Source of the DNA: Podaxis mareebaensis
Taxonomy: Eukaryota > Basidiomycota > Agaricomycetes > Agaricales > Agaricaceae
Direction of reading: 5' to 3'
Length of the DNA: 64,000 nucleotides
NCBI GenBank assembly: GCA_018524725.1
Contig: JAEUWP010000530.1
Span: 54,106-118,105 of the forward strand
Shown: positions 35,300 to 47,363 of the stretch, piece by piece
Numbering within the stretch: position 1 is the first letter of the stretch
Layout of the letters: every line of letters begins with the position of its first letter
Translations under genes and position numbers: made by a program
The notes under the pieces: generated by a model
Told to the model about the DNA's origin: nothing
The model's database searches: none
What the model saw: only the letters and a program-made list of their open reading frames with translations

Positions 35300-36780
35300 A
35301 TGAGTCCCGCTCCGACAACCGCCAATACATTCGGTGCGCATTTAATTGGGTCGTTCTTTGCAATGGCTTTGTACGGCGTCGCATTGGCCCAGGCGTACCA
35401 CTATTTTATCACGTTCCATGACGACAGATGGGCACTTAAACTGCTCGTGTGTAGTTTAACATATCTGAGAAGTGAGACTCACGGGTTTCTTAATCAACCA
35501 AGGTGGCGATAATATGGTGTGTATCTTCATGGCATCAACCCTCATACGGACTAACGGCCGTAAGTCTTCTTGAAACCGGGCATTCCGTCGGGCTCATTTA
35601 CGATGTCTATGAGTCGAACATTATCTTCCGTGACCAAACCGCGCGTACCCAGGGCCTCAAAGGGTCAGCAATAGCAACGGGGATTGGAGGATTGATCAGC
35701 CTTCTCGTTCAGGTACGCAGACAGATTGATCAGCGTTGAACCACAACGCTCATCTTGTCACTAGTCATTCTTCGCTATCAGAGCATTTCGCATACTTCCA
35801 AACCCTTGGCGATTTATCGGCTTGTTCTGCATTTTCTTGTCTACTTTGAGACTCGCTGGGAGTACCTTCCTTGCCTGCGACGCTTTCACCTCCCGCACCC
35901 TCTCCCAATATAGGTCAACCGACAAATGGCTGATCGTAACCTTGCTATCTGCGGGTGCTGCCGTTGATCTAATCATTGCTATATCAATGATCTATTTTCT
36001 CATCCGACAACGAGGAAATGTGTTGAACAAGCATGTGTTCCCACCTCAGGTGTAGTAAACATATCTGACGCCCGTTATATTAGGTCCACCCAAGTTATTG
36101 ATCGGTTGATTCTGTGGACCGTTCGTAAGCCGCATCTGACTGGCCTGTGCTGAGGTTTGTTGTTTAATTCTGTATTAAGGTTCAGGACTCGTTACAAGGT
36201 GCCAAGCCTAAAAGGCAGCAAAGCGTCCTACTAACAATAAGCTACAGTCTGACTGCGATAGGAATGCTTATAGCCGTGAGTTTGTGATACTATTCAACGT
36301 CTTCCAAGTCTGATCCATCTCTTAGTTCCGCGTCGCACCTCGGAACTGTGAGTCCTACCAAGGTTTGCCGATTAAGTCCTAACTCTCAGCCACCTCACCC
36401 AGTATACTGGACAGCACTGTATGCGTGTCTTGCAAAACGTGGATTTGTTTTCTTCATTTCTTTACTTCACTTCTCTGATAGACATTCCCCTTCAGTCTAT
36501 TCCAATGCACTCATATCGACGTATGTTGCGAAACACTCGACACAAAATCCCTTCGGTTAACATAACTTATTCTAGACTGAACGGACGCCAAGAGCTCCGA
36601 GATAGAATATCCGCGTCCACTTGGATAGACCTGGACACACATGAAACTGAACATCGTCCAGCCTCTAAGGGGTCCCGGCGTAGTACTACTGTACGTGATG
36701 TCCTTCATCAGTTCTCGCCCGACCGCCGTGCTTATTGGTGCAGAATTTCGCACTTCGACCTCGTCGAGACTCGAAAATAA
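35300..36780 (+). CDS. DUF6534-type multi-helix membrane protein
   Basis: Assembled from about ten short exons. MSPAPTTANTFGAHLIGSFF starts helix 1, then ALYGVALAQAYHYF and DDRWALKLL. A 14-nt micro-exon (35503-35516) bridges to LLETGHSVGLIYDVYES. Next come GLKGSAIATGIGGLISLLVQ, SFFAIRAFRILPNPWRFIGL, STDKWLIVTLLSAGAAVDLII, QVIDRLILWTV, SGLVTSLTAIGMLIA and LYWTALYACLAKLYSNALIST, with a polar end beginning LNGRQELRDRIS. The order (hydrophobic N-terminus, LLE, SxFAxR, DxLI, LYSNxLxxxLNGR) is that of the DUF6534 family of Agaricomycetes, whose function is unknown. One intron (36031-36083) appears to have a GC donor. The extreme C-terminus after RDRISAS is less certain. Confidence 0.8.
35503..35516 (+). 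other. 14-nt micro-exon of the DUF6534 gene
   Basis: GTGGCGATAATATG, flanked by CCAAG upstream and GTGTGT downstream, joins KLL to CLLETGHS. It restores the expected KLLVAIICLLE helix in frame (carry of two bases). Confidence 0.75.
36031..36083 (+). other. Probable GC-AG intron in the DUF6534 gene
   Basis: The exon ends GTGTTGAACAA, the intron starts GCATGT and ends TATTAG, giving NVLNKSTQVIDRL, the family pattern. GT alternatives either break frame or leave a 32-nt intron. Confidence 0.6.
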
Positions 36781-37403
36781 AAACCGTGGCAGACACAGAA
36801 ATCCTTGGTGTACTAGATACGCCAAGCACGAGCGAACAGCCGGTAAATAGTCTAGTTATTTTGAAATCTCTATGACGTGAAACCAATCATTGATTCGCCT
36901 TACAGCGATCCTCGTATCTGTCTTCAACGCCGTCTCCGTCCCTCAATTCGAAGAGCGTAGACTATTTTAATTAGAGCATGAACCATCGTTGACACGAATC
37001 CGGCCACTTCGAGACTTTGTCATGAGTATCTTTATTCATACTCCAGTGTGTTTCTAGTATCTAGTTTGTCATAAAACTTTTATAAATGTCCAGAAGGCGT
37101 TTGCCTGGGTGACCAGGAGTATATCATGCTAAGTCAAAGATCTCAGACCCTTAGATACTGCAGAGCGTGAGCGTTAACTACATTCATTTAGGCAGTGGTC
37201 GCCGTCAGACCATTTCTCCCACCAGTTTACTTAATCGGGTGGTGGTTGACTGGTGGACGTCCGAATTCGTTTTTCCAAACCAAACGCAGTAGCAGCACTA
37301 GTGCATCTCTCGACCGTTTCTACCAAGGTCAATGAGGAATGCGAACACCGAATATGTGTAGAAACAAGAATTAAACTAACATTACAAGGCTAAATCCTGC
37401 TAA
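36781..37403. other. Intergenic between convergent genes
   Basis: No gene is supported. It should contain the 3' ends of the DUF6534 gene and the pseudokinase gene. Confidence 0.5.
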
Positions 37404-39079
37404 TCATGCAGAAAGGGCAACTTTCTCTGGCTCAAGCCCAAAGTCACCCATATTCGCCAACGCACATGAAGCCCCACTTGGTCCGCTAACGCTCCCACTG
37501 ACCGGAGGTTCGACACTCTGGCTCCGTAGACCCACACCAGACTTCACAGGCATATCAAACACACTAGCCTCCAGGGACCGACATAGCGCTTCGAACAATT
37601 TTCGTGAATCCTCTGCTCCAAATCCGCCGATCGTCATCGCCTTAATGAGCGCTTTAAATTTCGTGCTCACGACATTCGGAACGTCGGCTAACATCCTGTC
37701 GATCATGACTCCGAGTTCTTGTACGTCTTGTTTAAACGGGCATAGCTGTCTAGGGGGAAGAGGATGCTTGGAAGGAGAATTAGGGGCAGGTGTTGATGCC
37801 CTTCGATCACGGATGCTGGGAGCATCCTCTTGGATCCGTTGGGCGCGTGAGAAGTTAACGAAATAGTATCTCACGGGATACCTAGACCTGTCAAAGCATT
37901 CTGAAGTCTGGGTGAGATGATGTTGATGGTGGTGATGATGGTGGCGAGAATGGTCGTGCCGACGTCCGGAATGAGGTTTCGACGGTGTTGAGATGCCCTG
38001 CACCTGACATTGTGATGTAGCAGCGGAAATAAGTGAGACTGAGGATGCATTGGTGGAATGCGGACCGCTGCTCAGATCAATCATGTAGGAACTCGGGTCA
38101 GAGCAGGAAAATCCCACAAGCCTGTGTTCATGTAGGAATGATAGGCCTTCTAAGATTTGGCGGAAGAAGTCGATGTACTGGGCGACGGTGGACATCGGGG
38201 GTGTATTGTACTCGATTAGGCGTTCCATGCATAGATAGAGATATTCAGAATTGGGGTCATGGTCAACGACTTGAAGGATGTGCGGACAAGGGTTCCATGG
38301 GTCCTGACGGAGGTCGGCTAGGTTGAGTTCGAGTAACAGAGAAACCTCTGTTGAGTCTCGGGGGGCGCGCTTGATCATGAGTGGGGATATAGGAGATAAG
38401 GAGAGGAGAGGTGTAGAGGGGCTAGGATCGAAAGTGACCTGAAAACACTGAGTTGAGACTCTGAAAATGCACACAGCACTACATTCATGCTCACAAAATT
38501 CTGTGGATCCAACTCATCGAAAGGATTTACAGGGCCATCAAGTAGGTCATCCAGTATCGTTTGGTAATCACTGCGCATTTCATCAAACACATGGGGTCAA
38601 AATCAGAGGAGAACGAGGTAGAAAGCCAAAATAGCGTACGTGAGCGATGACGTCATAGGAGATAGGGACTCTGAGCCCGAGCTACAGCATGTTGGGCAGG
38701 TAGTTTCGGGGTGATAGAAAATTCCATGTCCAAATTCCTGGTCTGAAAGGATAGAGTCGACGCTTCCAACGCGGGGAATGCGTTCCAGTGGGTGCCCAAT
38801 CTTCTCGAAGATCTCTGTGTCCTCGAGTGTCGCATCACTGTCGGCACCGTCAGACTCCTCATCGGATTCGGAGTCAGGAGCTGGGCTGAAGGAAAGTCCT
38901 CTTTCAAAGTAACCCAGGTCCTTCTCGTCATTATTGTCTTCTGGGACTGTCTCGAGTGAAGGGGAAACCATGCACGAGCTGTGCGCCGAGTGCGACGGTG
39001 AAGCATTGAGGAGGTCTGTGGGGGGGCGAAACTTGAGCTGCATATTGAGAGATGCTGGTGGTCTAGGGGAAGAAAACAT
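37404..39079 (-). CDS. Protein-kinase-like protein lacking catalytic residues
   Basis: Three exons (38640-39079, 38495-38570, 37404-38438) give 516 residues. The first 150 are acidic and disordered (DSESDEESDGADSDATLED). A linker with DYQTILDDLLDGPVNPFDE follows, then a kinase-like domain: VSLLLELNLADLRQDPWNPCPHI, YLYLCMERLIEYN, YIDFFRQILEGLSFLHEHRLV, where HRD would be expected but GFSCSDPSSYMIDL is read. YYFVNFSRAQRI replaces the DFG region, and FKQDVQELGVMIDRML resembles the later F-helix area. No Lys-Glu-Asp triad can be found. A poly-His run lies in the insert. I call it a pseudokinase, probably a scaffold or regulator. Basidiomycete-specific kinase-like families have this architecture. 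Confidence 0.75.
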
Positions 39080-40643
39080 AGTATGTGCAGGGACGGGCGG
39101 GGATGTTGTTATAGTGCGGCGGTGGAGGGAAGATCGGAGAAGCTCCTCCTGCTATTTTCTCCAATCCTTGGGTCTCACGTCGATCTTTGCCTTTCCTCCC
39201 TCTCCCCTTCCTACTCCCTGTTACCCTATTTATCCCTTGCGCTCTCTCTCGCTTGTAGCACTGCCAGCAAGCGTCTCTGACGCGTCAGACACCTAACCTC
39301 AGTAAGTCGCCCATAGCTACTACATCTCAACAGCCTTCCGCGGACCATGGTAAGCACGGCACAGGCCCCATTGTCCGGCTCAGGAATACATGTTCCGCCA
39401 CCCTTGCCAAGCTTTGTTTTCCTATTCAGGTTTCTGAGACCTGTCACGTGCCGCACTTACTTCGACCGCCTGCCCCATATATCGGTCTCTCCCCTGCCCT
39501 AGAACGAATCGGGGTATCGATGAGCACTTCAAGCAGTGAGCTAGTTTTGCATCGGGACCTGGTCACCTAGTCCATTAAGATTACGTGATCCTTACCAGTA
39601 TGCACCATCCCATACCAAGATGCTGAAGTTTTCTGGTGTTTCCAACGATACTGGACCCTGTTCTACAGGCAACTTGAAGAAAATTCCACGCAACAACTAG
39701 CACAAGGCTCGCAGAGAAGATGGTGATCTGATGAACTTTCCGAAGCGCCTCCCGTTGAAAACCCTCTCTTCTTCATACCACGTACCTCTCCTGCTCAAGT
39801 TCCAGCCTTCCCTAGAGAAGAACACAGTACCTCTAACGCCACAGATGGCCTAACGAAACCCAGGTCTGAAATAAACAGAGCAAGAGCATCTTGTCGTCAT
39901 TTTGCTCAGTGCGTCTTCCTGCACGCGACGTGAATGAATAAAATCAGAAACACAGGCGCTTGTCTTCCTCTTGTTCCCCGATCAACCCCTCCTACAGCAT
40001 ACGTTACTACGCGTGCTCCCAATCATCAAGCACCAAAAGCGGTACTCCTTCTAATATCCGCTGTCTTTCTTCACGATTTCATTTTTGCCTCTCTTACAGG
40101 GTACGCGGTGATAGTTCAACTTGGGGGTCAACCGGCAGTGGCAAATATGGCGCAAAATGATCGGCGAATAGTTTCAGAGATAAAGACCACTTCGGAGCAT
40201 CTTGTTATAATTCTATCAGTCATACCAAGTTCGTAAGTTAAGGAAGGGATTAGGAAGGGACTGGGAAGGGACCGAGAGGGTGTGATTACTAAGGGGGGAA
40301 CTATCTATCATTGTACCATAAGTCCTCAAGGGATGATTAACCAAAAAAGAAAACGAGAGTCTGTCCGTCAAATAGATGAAACTACTGCCCAATCAATGAA
40401 CGTATGTTACTCTTTACAAATGGTAAAAAGATATATGTATGACCCCTTCCGAGAGTGATCGTGGATGTCCGAGATGTGCTAGGTAACAACGATGCAAAGC
40501 GAGAGACAAGGGTACGGGGAAAAGAGAAACCCGGGGTGATCAAGTCCAATGTGTGCATGATAATGCATAAAAAGTTTACGTTAATGAGAAAAGTTCAAGA
40601 CAGGGAATGGGGAACACAGAAACCGTGCGATATCGAAAGAAGT
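39080..40643. other. Intergenic, no supported gene
   Basis: Contains the pseudokinase promoter side and the chitin synthase 3' flank. Frames up to 100 codons are unsupported. Confidence 0.5.
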
Positions 40644-43600
40644 CTATGATTCTGAGAGAATTTTATCAATGGACTGGTTCAAGAAGTCCTTTCTAGAAGT
40701 GAGGTCCGCCTTAGGGAATCGAGAAGCAATGGCCTCTCTCGCAGTCCTATCAAAACGTGAGTACATTGGTACTGCTCCGTATCGGTATTCACAAACAAGG
40801 GTACTCACTTTTTAGTAACGGTCATCAGATCTTGTGTACTCAAATAATTCCTCAGCGCCTGGAACAGTTCTTCATCCGTCGGGTTCTCTGACATACTCGG
40901 TGTCGCGAACGGATTCACACTAGTCGCAAACGAGAAGGTTGACATTGGTCGTTGTTGGGAAGGTCCACCAAATGGGTTCGCCGACGGCGGCATACCGCCA
41001 AGCCCACCGGCCTGAGATCCGTGGATGCTACCGCTGCCCAACATGCCCATATTCATACCGAGCGGCATCCCATACATGCTTCCAGTGTTCTGATATCCGA
41101 GCGTCGGCAGCATCGGCATCGTATTAGCTCCATAATCAGAGCCCGTGACTGAAGGAGGTCCTCCGCCAAATGGCATAAGCGGGATCTGTGGGAGTCCACC
41201 GCCGTATTGTGACATGGTCTGCGCAGGAGCAGGACCGCTCCGGTGTGAAATGTTGCTGTGCGAAGCCTGACTTCCTCCGGTGGCAAGGCGAAGGTTGGGG
41301 TTGCTGCTATTATTGTACGTGAGGTTGGTGTCCCGATAGTAGTCGCCAGCTTGAGATGCCTGGTGGTATGTATGAGGGGATTCCTCACGCGAGCGTCCAC
41401 CATAACGAGAGCGAGGCTTGCTGTCATAACCGGTATCATCTGAGCGACGCGATCCAATCTCCCAGGCTTCAGCTTCGTATTCTAGAAACATCGCTGGTAA
41501 GGACCCTTGAAGTCATGATGGAGCAGGTTACGTACCGCTGAACTTCTTGAGCGGAATCATCGATTCATCAAACTTCTCTTCTTCACTCATGAGGACTTTC
41601 TTTTCCTTGCCTTCACCAACGACGACACGGGTATTACCCCAGCTGAACTCATCCATGCACCAGAATGAGTATACAGGGAGGAAGAAGCTGTAAACCGGGT
41701 ATCTAAACGGGAGAGTGTTAGCCTGTTCATGAATAAAAGGGATCCAAGCAAGAGACATACGAAAGGATGTAGACAACCATCCAACCGACGAGCATGAACT
41801 CTCGCTTCAGGATGAAGATGATTGCTTGCAAACCGTATACAACAGCCAGCATGATGATAGCGATACGAGGGAAGGCAGCAGCACGGGTAGCGACAACAAT
41901 GATGAGATAAACCAGCTAGAAAGTATTCATCAGTACAGTTAGATACGCCTGAAAAACCAACACCCACATAGACGACAGTCGCCGGAAGGATCTATAACCA
42001 AGGAAACTCATATTCAGCAAGCTGCTCGCGGCAAATAAAAAAGAACAGTCAACTCACAAGAGTTCCCAACAGATCAATGAACACGAAGAACCTCATCGAG
42101 AAGCAACAGAACCCAAACAACTCAGGCAAAAGCACCAACTCGCACAAATTATGTACCGTCGAGTTGATCCACCGGCGTCTCTGCGAGAACAGCACTCTCC
42201 ATGACTCGGGCGCCATAGTGTGCGCAACTGCATCAGGGCAGAACTTGGTCTTGAACGTCGGGAAGTGTTTCATCAACAGGGTCGTCAAGAAACGATCTTC
42301 ACCAAGCGAGAACAAGTTCTTCTTGTGTAGTGTATCGACGTTGGGTTCCGCGTATTCGTCAATGATCCGGTTGGAGATGATAACCGGACGGCCTTTGTCT
42401 GCGGTGCGAACACGGTATAGCGAGAAACAACCAGGCAAGCAGGTGACGGAGCCGAAGAGCGATTCGAAAGCTTTGGAGAGGTGGTGCGAGATGTAGTATT
42501 CATAGACTTGGATCATTGTCCACCACGAGCCTTCTTCGTTCTCGAGCTTGGTCTCGCCGCAAATACCAATGATACTGGAATCATCCGCGCAGGATGCAAC
42601 AAGTCGGTTCAGCGAGGTTGGGGTGACAGTCTAACCGAGACCATCAGCACAAAATCCCACCAGAAATACTCAAAAAATGACACACCGTATCAGCGTCAAC
42701 GGTGAAGATATACTCGTAAAACGCCGGGTCAATACCAATCACATTCCTCATCTGGTGGTAAATCTCCAGCTCAAGTGGCGACATCGGAGCATCGAAGTGA
42801 ACCCGGTTGAGATAATGCAGCAACAAAATCTGTGAGTCTCGCTTGCCACGATTACCAGGCTTCGAGCGTTCAGTCGGCTTGCCAACCTTGACGACGACCA
42901 TATAACTGCACATCATCAATACCTCGTCCGAAACAAACACATCAAAAAACGAGAAGCACTCACGGCACGACATGTCCCTCGAACTCATACAACCCTGAAT
43001 ACACCTTGCCATAGTTAATCGCTCTCGATCCCTCGCCCACAGACTTGAACATCAACGGCTCCGGGTCAAGCTTGGGGTCTACACCCAGAATATCCAACAC
43101 AATTCTCGGCGTCGTCCTGTCATTCCCACTACCTATGATATTTCCATCACAGATAATGAAGATGAGCTTGCGTTTATCGTCGTAGTCGAGCGCGGCGAGC
43201 GAATCAATGGTACGCCGAAGCGAGTCTTCGCCTTCAGTGTAACACGGCACCTGACAAAGCACGAACTTGTCCTGGTTTTCTGGTGATCGTTTCGGGCCGA
43301 GTTGAAGGGCAGCCAAGACTATCGAAAAAAATCCAATCAAGAACCATCAGCAACAATTCCACACAGCAGAGCCAGAGAAAACCGTACACTTAAGACCCAT
43401 GGACCCCATCAGGATACCCGACGCAATTAACAGCATATAATTCTGGGTCTGGCACCTCGGAGTCTTCCTGAAATCCGTGTCACCAATATAGAACGCGTTC
43501 TTCAAACAAGCCACATGCTGCGCCCTCCGCACCGGCTCCATAGCATCCAACACCTGAGTCAACTGCTTCGTAACATCCTGCCCCGAGCGTTGCTTAAACA

Positions 43601-46600
43601 CATCCGAAACTTCCGGGGCCAAAAACGCGAATTGCGGCGCAGCAGAGTTGAGCTCGATCGTGTTGATGTAGTCAGTCAGGTCATACAACGAACCATCCCA
43701 CACACCCCAGATCCTACAGCAAAAAAAACAAACATCAGTAACTCCAATATTGAAAAAACAAAAGAAAAACATACTTGGCGATATCCTGATCAGCAGCATA
43801 TCCCTTGATAACTTTCCCATCCCAAACCAACGGACCCTTCCTAAAATCCTTCATCTTCTTCAAAAACCTTTCCGTATACCAATTATCCTGGGACAACGCC
43901 GGACTCGGACTCCCCGCACCCCGTCCATTCTTGTGTATTGCCAACGGCGCTTCCGGTGTGAAATTCTTCGGAGTCAACGCGATAGTATCATCCTCGACCA
44001 AATCACGACATGCCAGTGTCAATGGCGGCGGGAAATAATACGTCATATCCTTGCCCGCAAGCACGTCAAGCGAATCGAGTCCGTTACTCCGCAGGTTCGG
44101 AATATCCGAGTGATCGCCAAACACAAAGTTCGACACATCGTAAACAACGCCTTGCACCGCAACCCAATAATCATCATGCCCTTGATGGCCGCCAACTTCC
44201 TCCAGCGTCCACGCCTTATCAAACCCGGGACACAACAGCCGACCAAACTCGACAATGTAGAAGATGACCAGCCCGTTGAGGATGAAGATCAACCAAAAGA
44301 TCGTAACCTTTTCTCTCCAGGCAAGTTGCACATCCGGACGCTTCATCCGACCAATGTATTTGAGAAGGAATCCTGGCATCCACCACGTTGTCAACCACAC
44401 AATCCGCAACCACCATCTCCGCGAACGTGTCGTAGGCACCTCCTCAACCGCATTCGGAGCCTCCTTAACCACGATCTCCTTCGAGGTCCCTGAAGGTCCA
44501 AGAGGCGGCGACCCACCAGGTGCACTTGGACTCTTCTTATCCCAATCCGACCATGCGCCACCCTCATCCGTCCCATTGAAGCTCCTATTCGGCAGATTCG
44601 GCGTTGGAAGTCCACCAGCAGCATACCCTCCCGCACCCAAACCATCACCAGAGCGCAAAAGGTTGTCCGCACTCTCCGACCCATAGTACCCACTGTGCGG
44701 CACATCCTGATGCGTATATTCTGTCCCATCATCTACAAACCCATCCTCCTCCTCTATCATATCCGCAGAATTCTTATGCTCCTTCTCAGCAGCCCTAACC
44801 TGATCCTCAACCATCTTCCACGCACTATACGACAACCAAATACACCGATGTCCCAAGGTATAATCCACACCCTCTTTCCATCCATTCGATCTCACACACT
44901 GCATAATCCTCTCCTCCTCCGATCCGCGCATCGTAGGCACATACCGATCACAGAACGTACTGAGCTCATAGTCAACGGTGTACTCCACACTCCTCCGTGC
45001 GACGAGATCGGGTAGGAGAAGCAGACGGATTTGGTTCTTGACGCGACGTTTGTCGAAGGAGTTGGGTGAGCTCGAGTCGTTGGGTCGGATGCAGGTGATG
45101 GTCCAGAGACGGGTTCGGTCGAGACTTGCAAAGACTTCGGAGAGGGTGAAGTTGAGCTGAGCGGTGACGGGATAGGTTTTGCCTGGGTCAAGGCGGGGAT
45201 GTTCGTCTACGGGTGAGGGAGGTGTGCCAGTGGAAGAGAGGATGGGAGTTGGTTGGCGGAGGGGTCGGGAAGAGACTTGAGCTTGGACGACAATGTTCTC
45301 GTCTTTGCTGTGTCGCTCTGTTGCTAGACTGGGGCCGGAGAGAAGTTTGGAAACGAAGGCATCACTCGAGCCACGTAGGAGGGTGACGTATGCGGAATCC
45401 AGCAAGTCGGAGTCTTTCTCGATGAAACCTCGAATGTCGTAGGAAGCGGAACCAGCATAATGGTTGATACCAAACAAGAACCGGTCTTGTGCACCACCAA
45501 CACTGGGACTTGCGATGTACGAAGCGTGGACACCAAACTTGGAAGCCATTTCTTGAAGGAGATCCTCATCCTTGTGATCGCCACTCTTGCCCGACTTGTA
45601 CGATGAACAGGCTTTGTTGACGAGCCCGAGCAGCCCACCGGGTTTCCTCTGAGACCTCTCGCTGAGCTGGGCACCTCGGAGGAGTTCAACGCAAGCGCCG
45701 TTGTCCATTGTCGAGATGTTAGGCAGGGTGATGCCATCACCCGCTTGTTGTCCATTATACCCGACATTCTCAAACGAGTGTCGGAGGATGTAGGAATGTA
45801 GAAGCTCGTCGTTGAAGTTGATGCAGAACTCCTCGAACCCATTTTGTCCGTAGGCGGAAATGAGGGGAGCAGCACCGGTGAGAGCAACGGAGGTGGTGCC
45901 GGAGGGACCCCGTGTTTGGAAGCCGGGTTGGTCTAGAAGGACGATTTGGGTAAGGGGAGGTGGATCCTTCGCACTTGGAGCGAGACGGTGGTTTGCGGTC
46001 TCGACCACGAATGCAAATAGAATTGCGTACAAATCTCGCACGCAGTGATCACGTTGTGCGGCTGCTTGCTCCGCATTGAGAAGAACTGTATACAGTTCTT
46101 TCCGGACATAGCTAGTCTTGTTGGTAAGGACTTGTGTGAGGTCCTCTGGAGAGACGCCAAGGAGACGCGCGGCGTGATCAAGGACATCAGGATTAGCGAT
46201 GTATGCAGCGACGTCTTTTGCATCCGGGTCTGCGAACTGGAGGTTGCCTAGAAGCAAGATGGCAACCAGGAGACTAAATATAGAGGTCATGTGCTTCTGC
46301 TTGAAGCCGAGGGTGCGCATTGCGGCACGGAGGTCACCCATCCCGATCGAGTCGTCGCTAAAGGGCCCTGACGGGAGGCGATAGCAGCCCGACGACGCAA
46401 GTAGGGCATAGTCGGACGCATCTTCGAGGTTGAGGGCATCCCGTTCCTGGGGGGTGGAGCCAGCAAGTAACTGGTAAAAGACATGATATGTACGCTCCTC
46501 GTGGGAGAGGCGGTTCAGACGGGACTTGTCTAGACCGTAGGTCAACACTTTCGCTGAGGCTATACGGCCGCGTTCGTTGAAGTGCAACTCAAAGTACCGG

Positions 46601-47206
46601 CCGTGGCGGGAGGCATTGGGGTTCATAAGGGTTTTGGCATTGCCAAACGAATCGAGAACGGTGCCAAGTGCCTGGATTTGCTCAGCAATTTTGGCTTCCT
46701 TCTTGGAATGGGCAGAAAGCCTGAGGATTTGATTGACGAAAAGCCGAAGACTGGACGACTTGCCCGAGCCCGTGATGCCTCTGTCATACGCCGAGTAAGC
46801 GGACAATTTTTGCCGAGGGAACAAAAGAAAGAAAGACGGACCTTGTCACGACAGCCTGAGACTCCTGGCGCCTGCGCATCAACAGATAGACCTTTGCGGC
46901 CTGCTCGTAGAGATGGGGCTGGAGAGGGCGGGGAGAGTCGACCATGGGGATAGAGGTGTCCTTGTAGCAGCGTTCTTCATATTCGCGTGCGCTGACGTCG
47001 TTTACATTTGCGAGAGTTTTGTAAGGATTGACAACGACCAAGTTGGATGTACCGATGCGAGTGTAGGGAAGGTCAGCACGAAAACGGGCCTGAAGGACGT
47101 GGAGGATGGCATCGTCGGAGGGATAGATTGTTGCGGATGCTGAGGTGGAGACAAGATCTGTGAGGTCACCAGAGGCGATGGCCTGAGTAGCAGTGTTGGC
47201 AGCCAT
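40644..47206 (-). CDS. Chitin synthase with myosin-motor-like domain (class V/VII type)
   Basis: About 12 exons encode roughly 1,900-2,000 residues. A myosin-head-like domain opens the protein, with a P-loop [11 protein letters not shown] formed across intron 1 and the switch-like [15 protein letters not shown]. Two TM helices ([19 protein letters not shown] region) and a cytochrome-b5-like segment ([23 protein letters not shown]) follow. The glycosyltransferase 2 core shows [68 protein letters not shown] and the product-binding QRRRW. After more helices a Met/Gly-rich region leads to a C-terminal DEK-C-like domain ([21 protein letters not shown]). The enzyme makes cell-wall chitin from UDP-GlcNAc at the plasma membrane of hyphal tips. 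It shares a promoter with the coatomer gene. Confidence 0.93.
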
Positions 47207-47363
47207 GGAGGGCGTTCCCTCGCCCCGTTGGTGTGTACTGGACAGGAGAAAAGCGTAGAACTCTTACAAGATGCTTGGCCAAACACGGAAACACCAATAA
47301 CAGCCCGTCCACGTGACCACATCCGTTCCACGTATTGGTCCAATATCCAAATCTCTTCCACAA
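47207..47363. promoter_or_regulatory. Divergent promoter of chitin synthase and coatomer genes
   Basis: Only 157 bp separate the two start codons, on opposite strands. Both 5' untranslated regions and core promoters must share or overlap in this space. Confidence 0.75.

Noticed and set aside
39934..40236. 100-codon plus frame with one hydrophobic stretch
   Set aside because: The hydrophobic part is short and there is no supporting similarity or exon structure.
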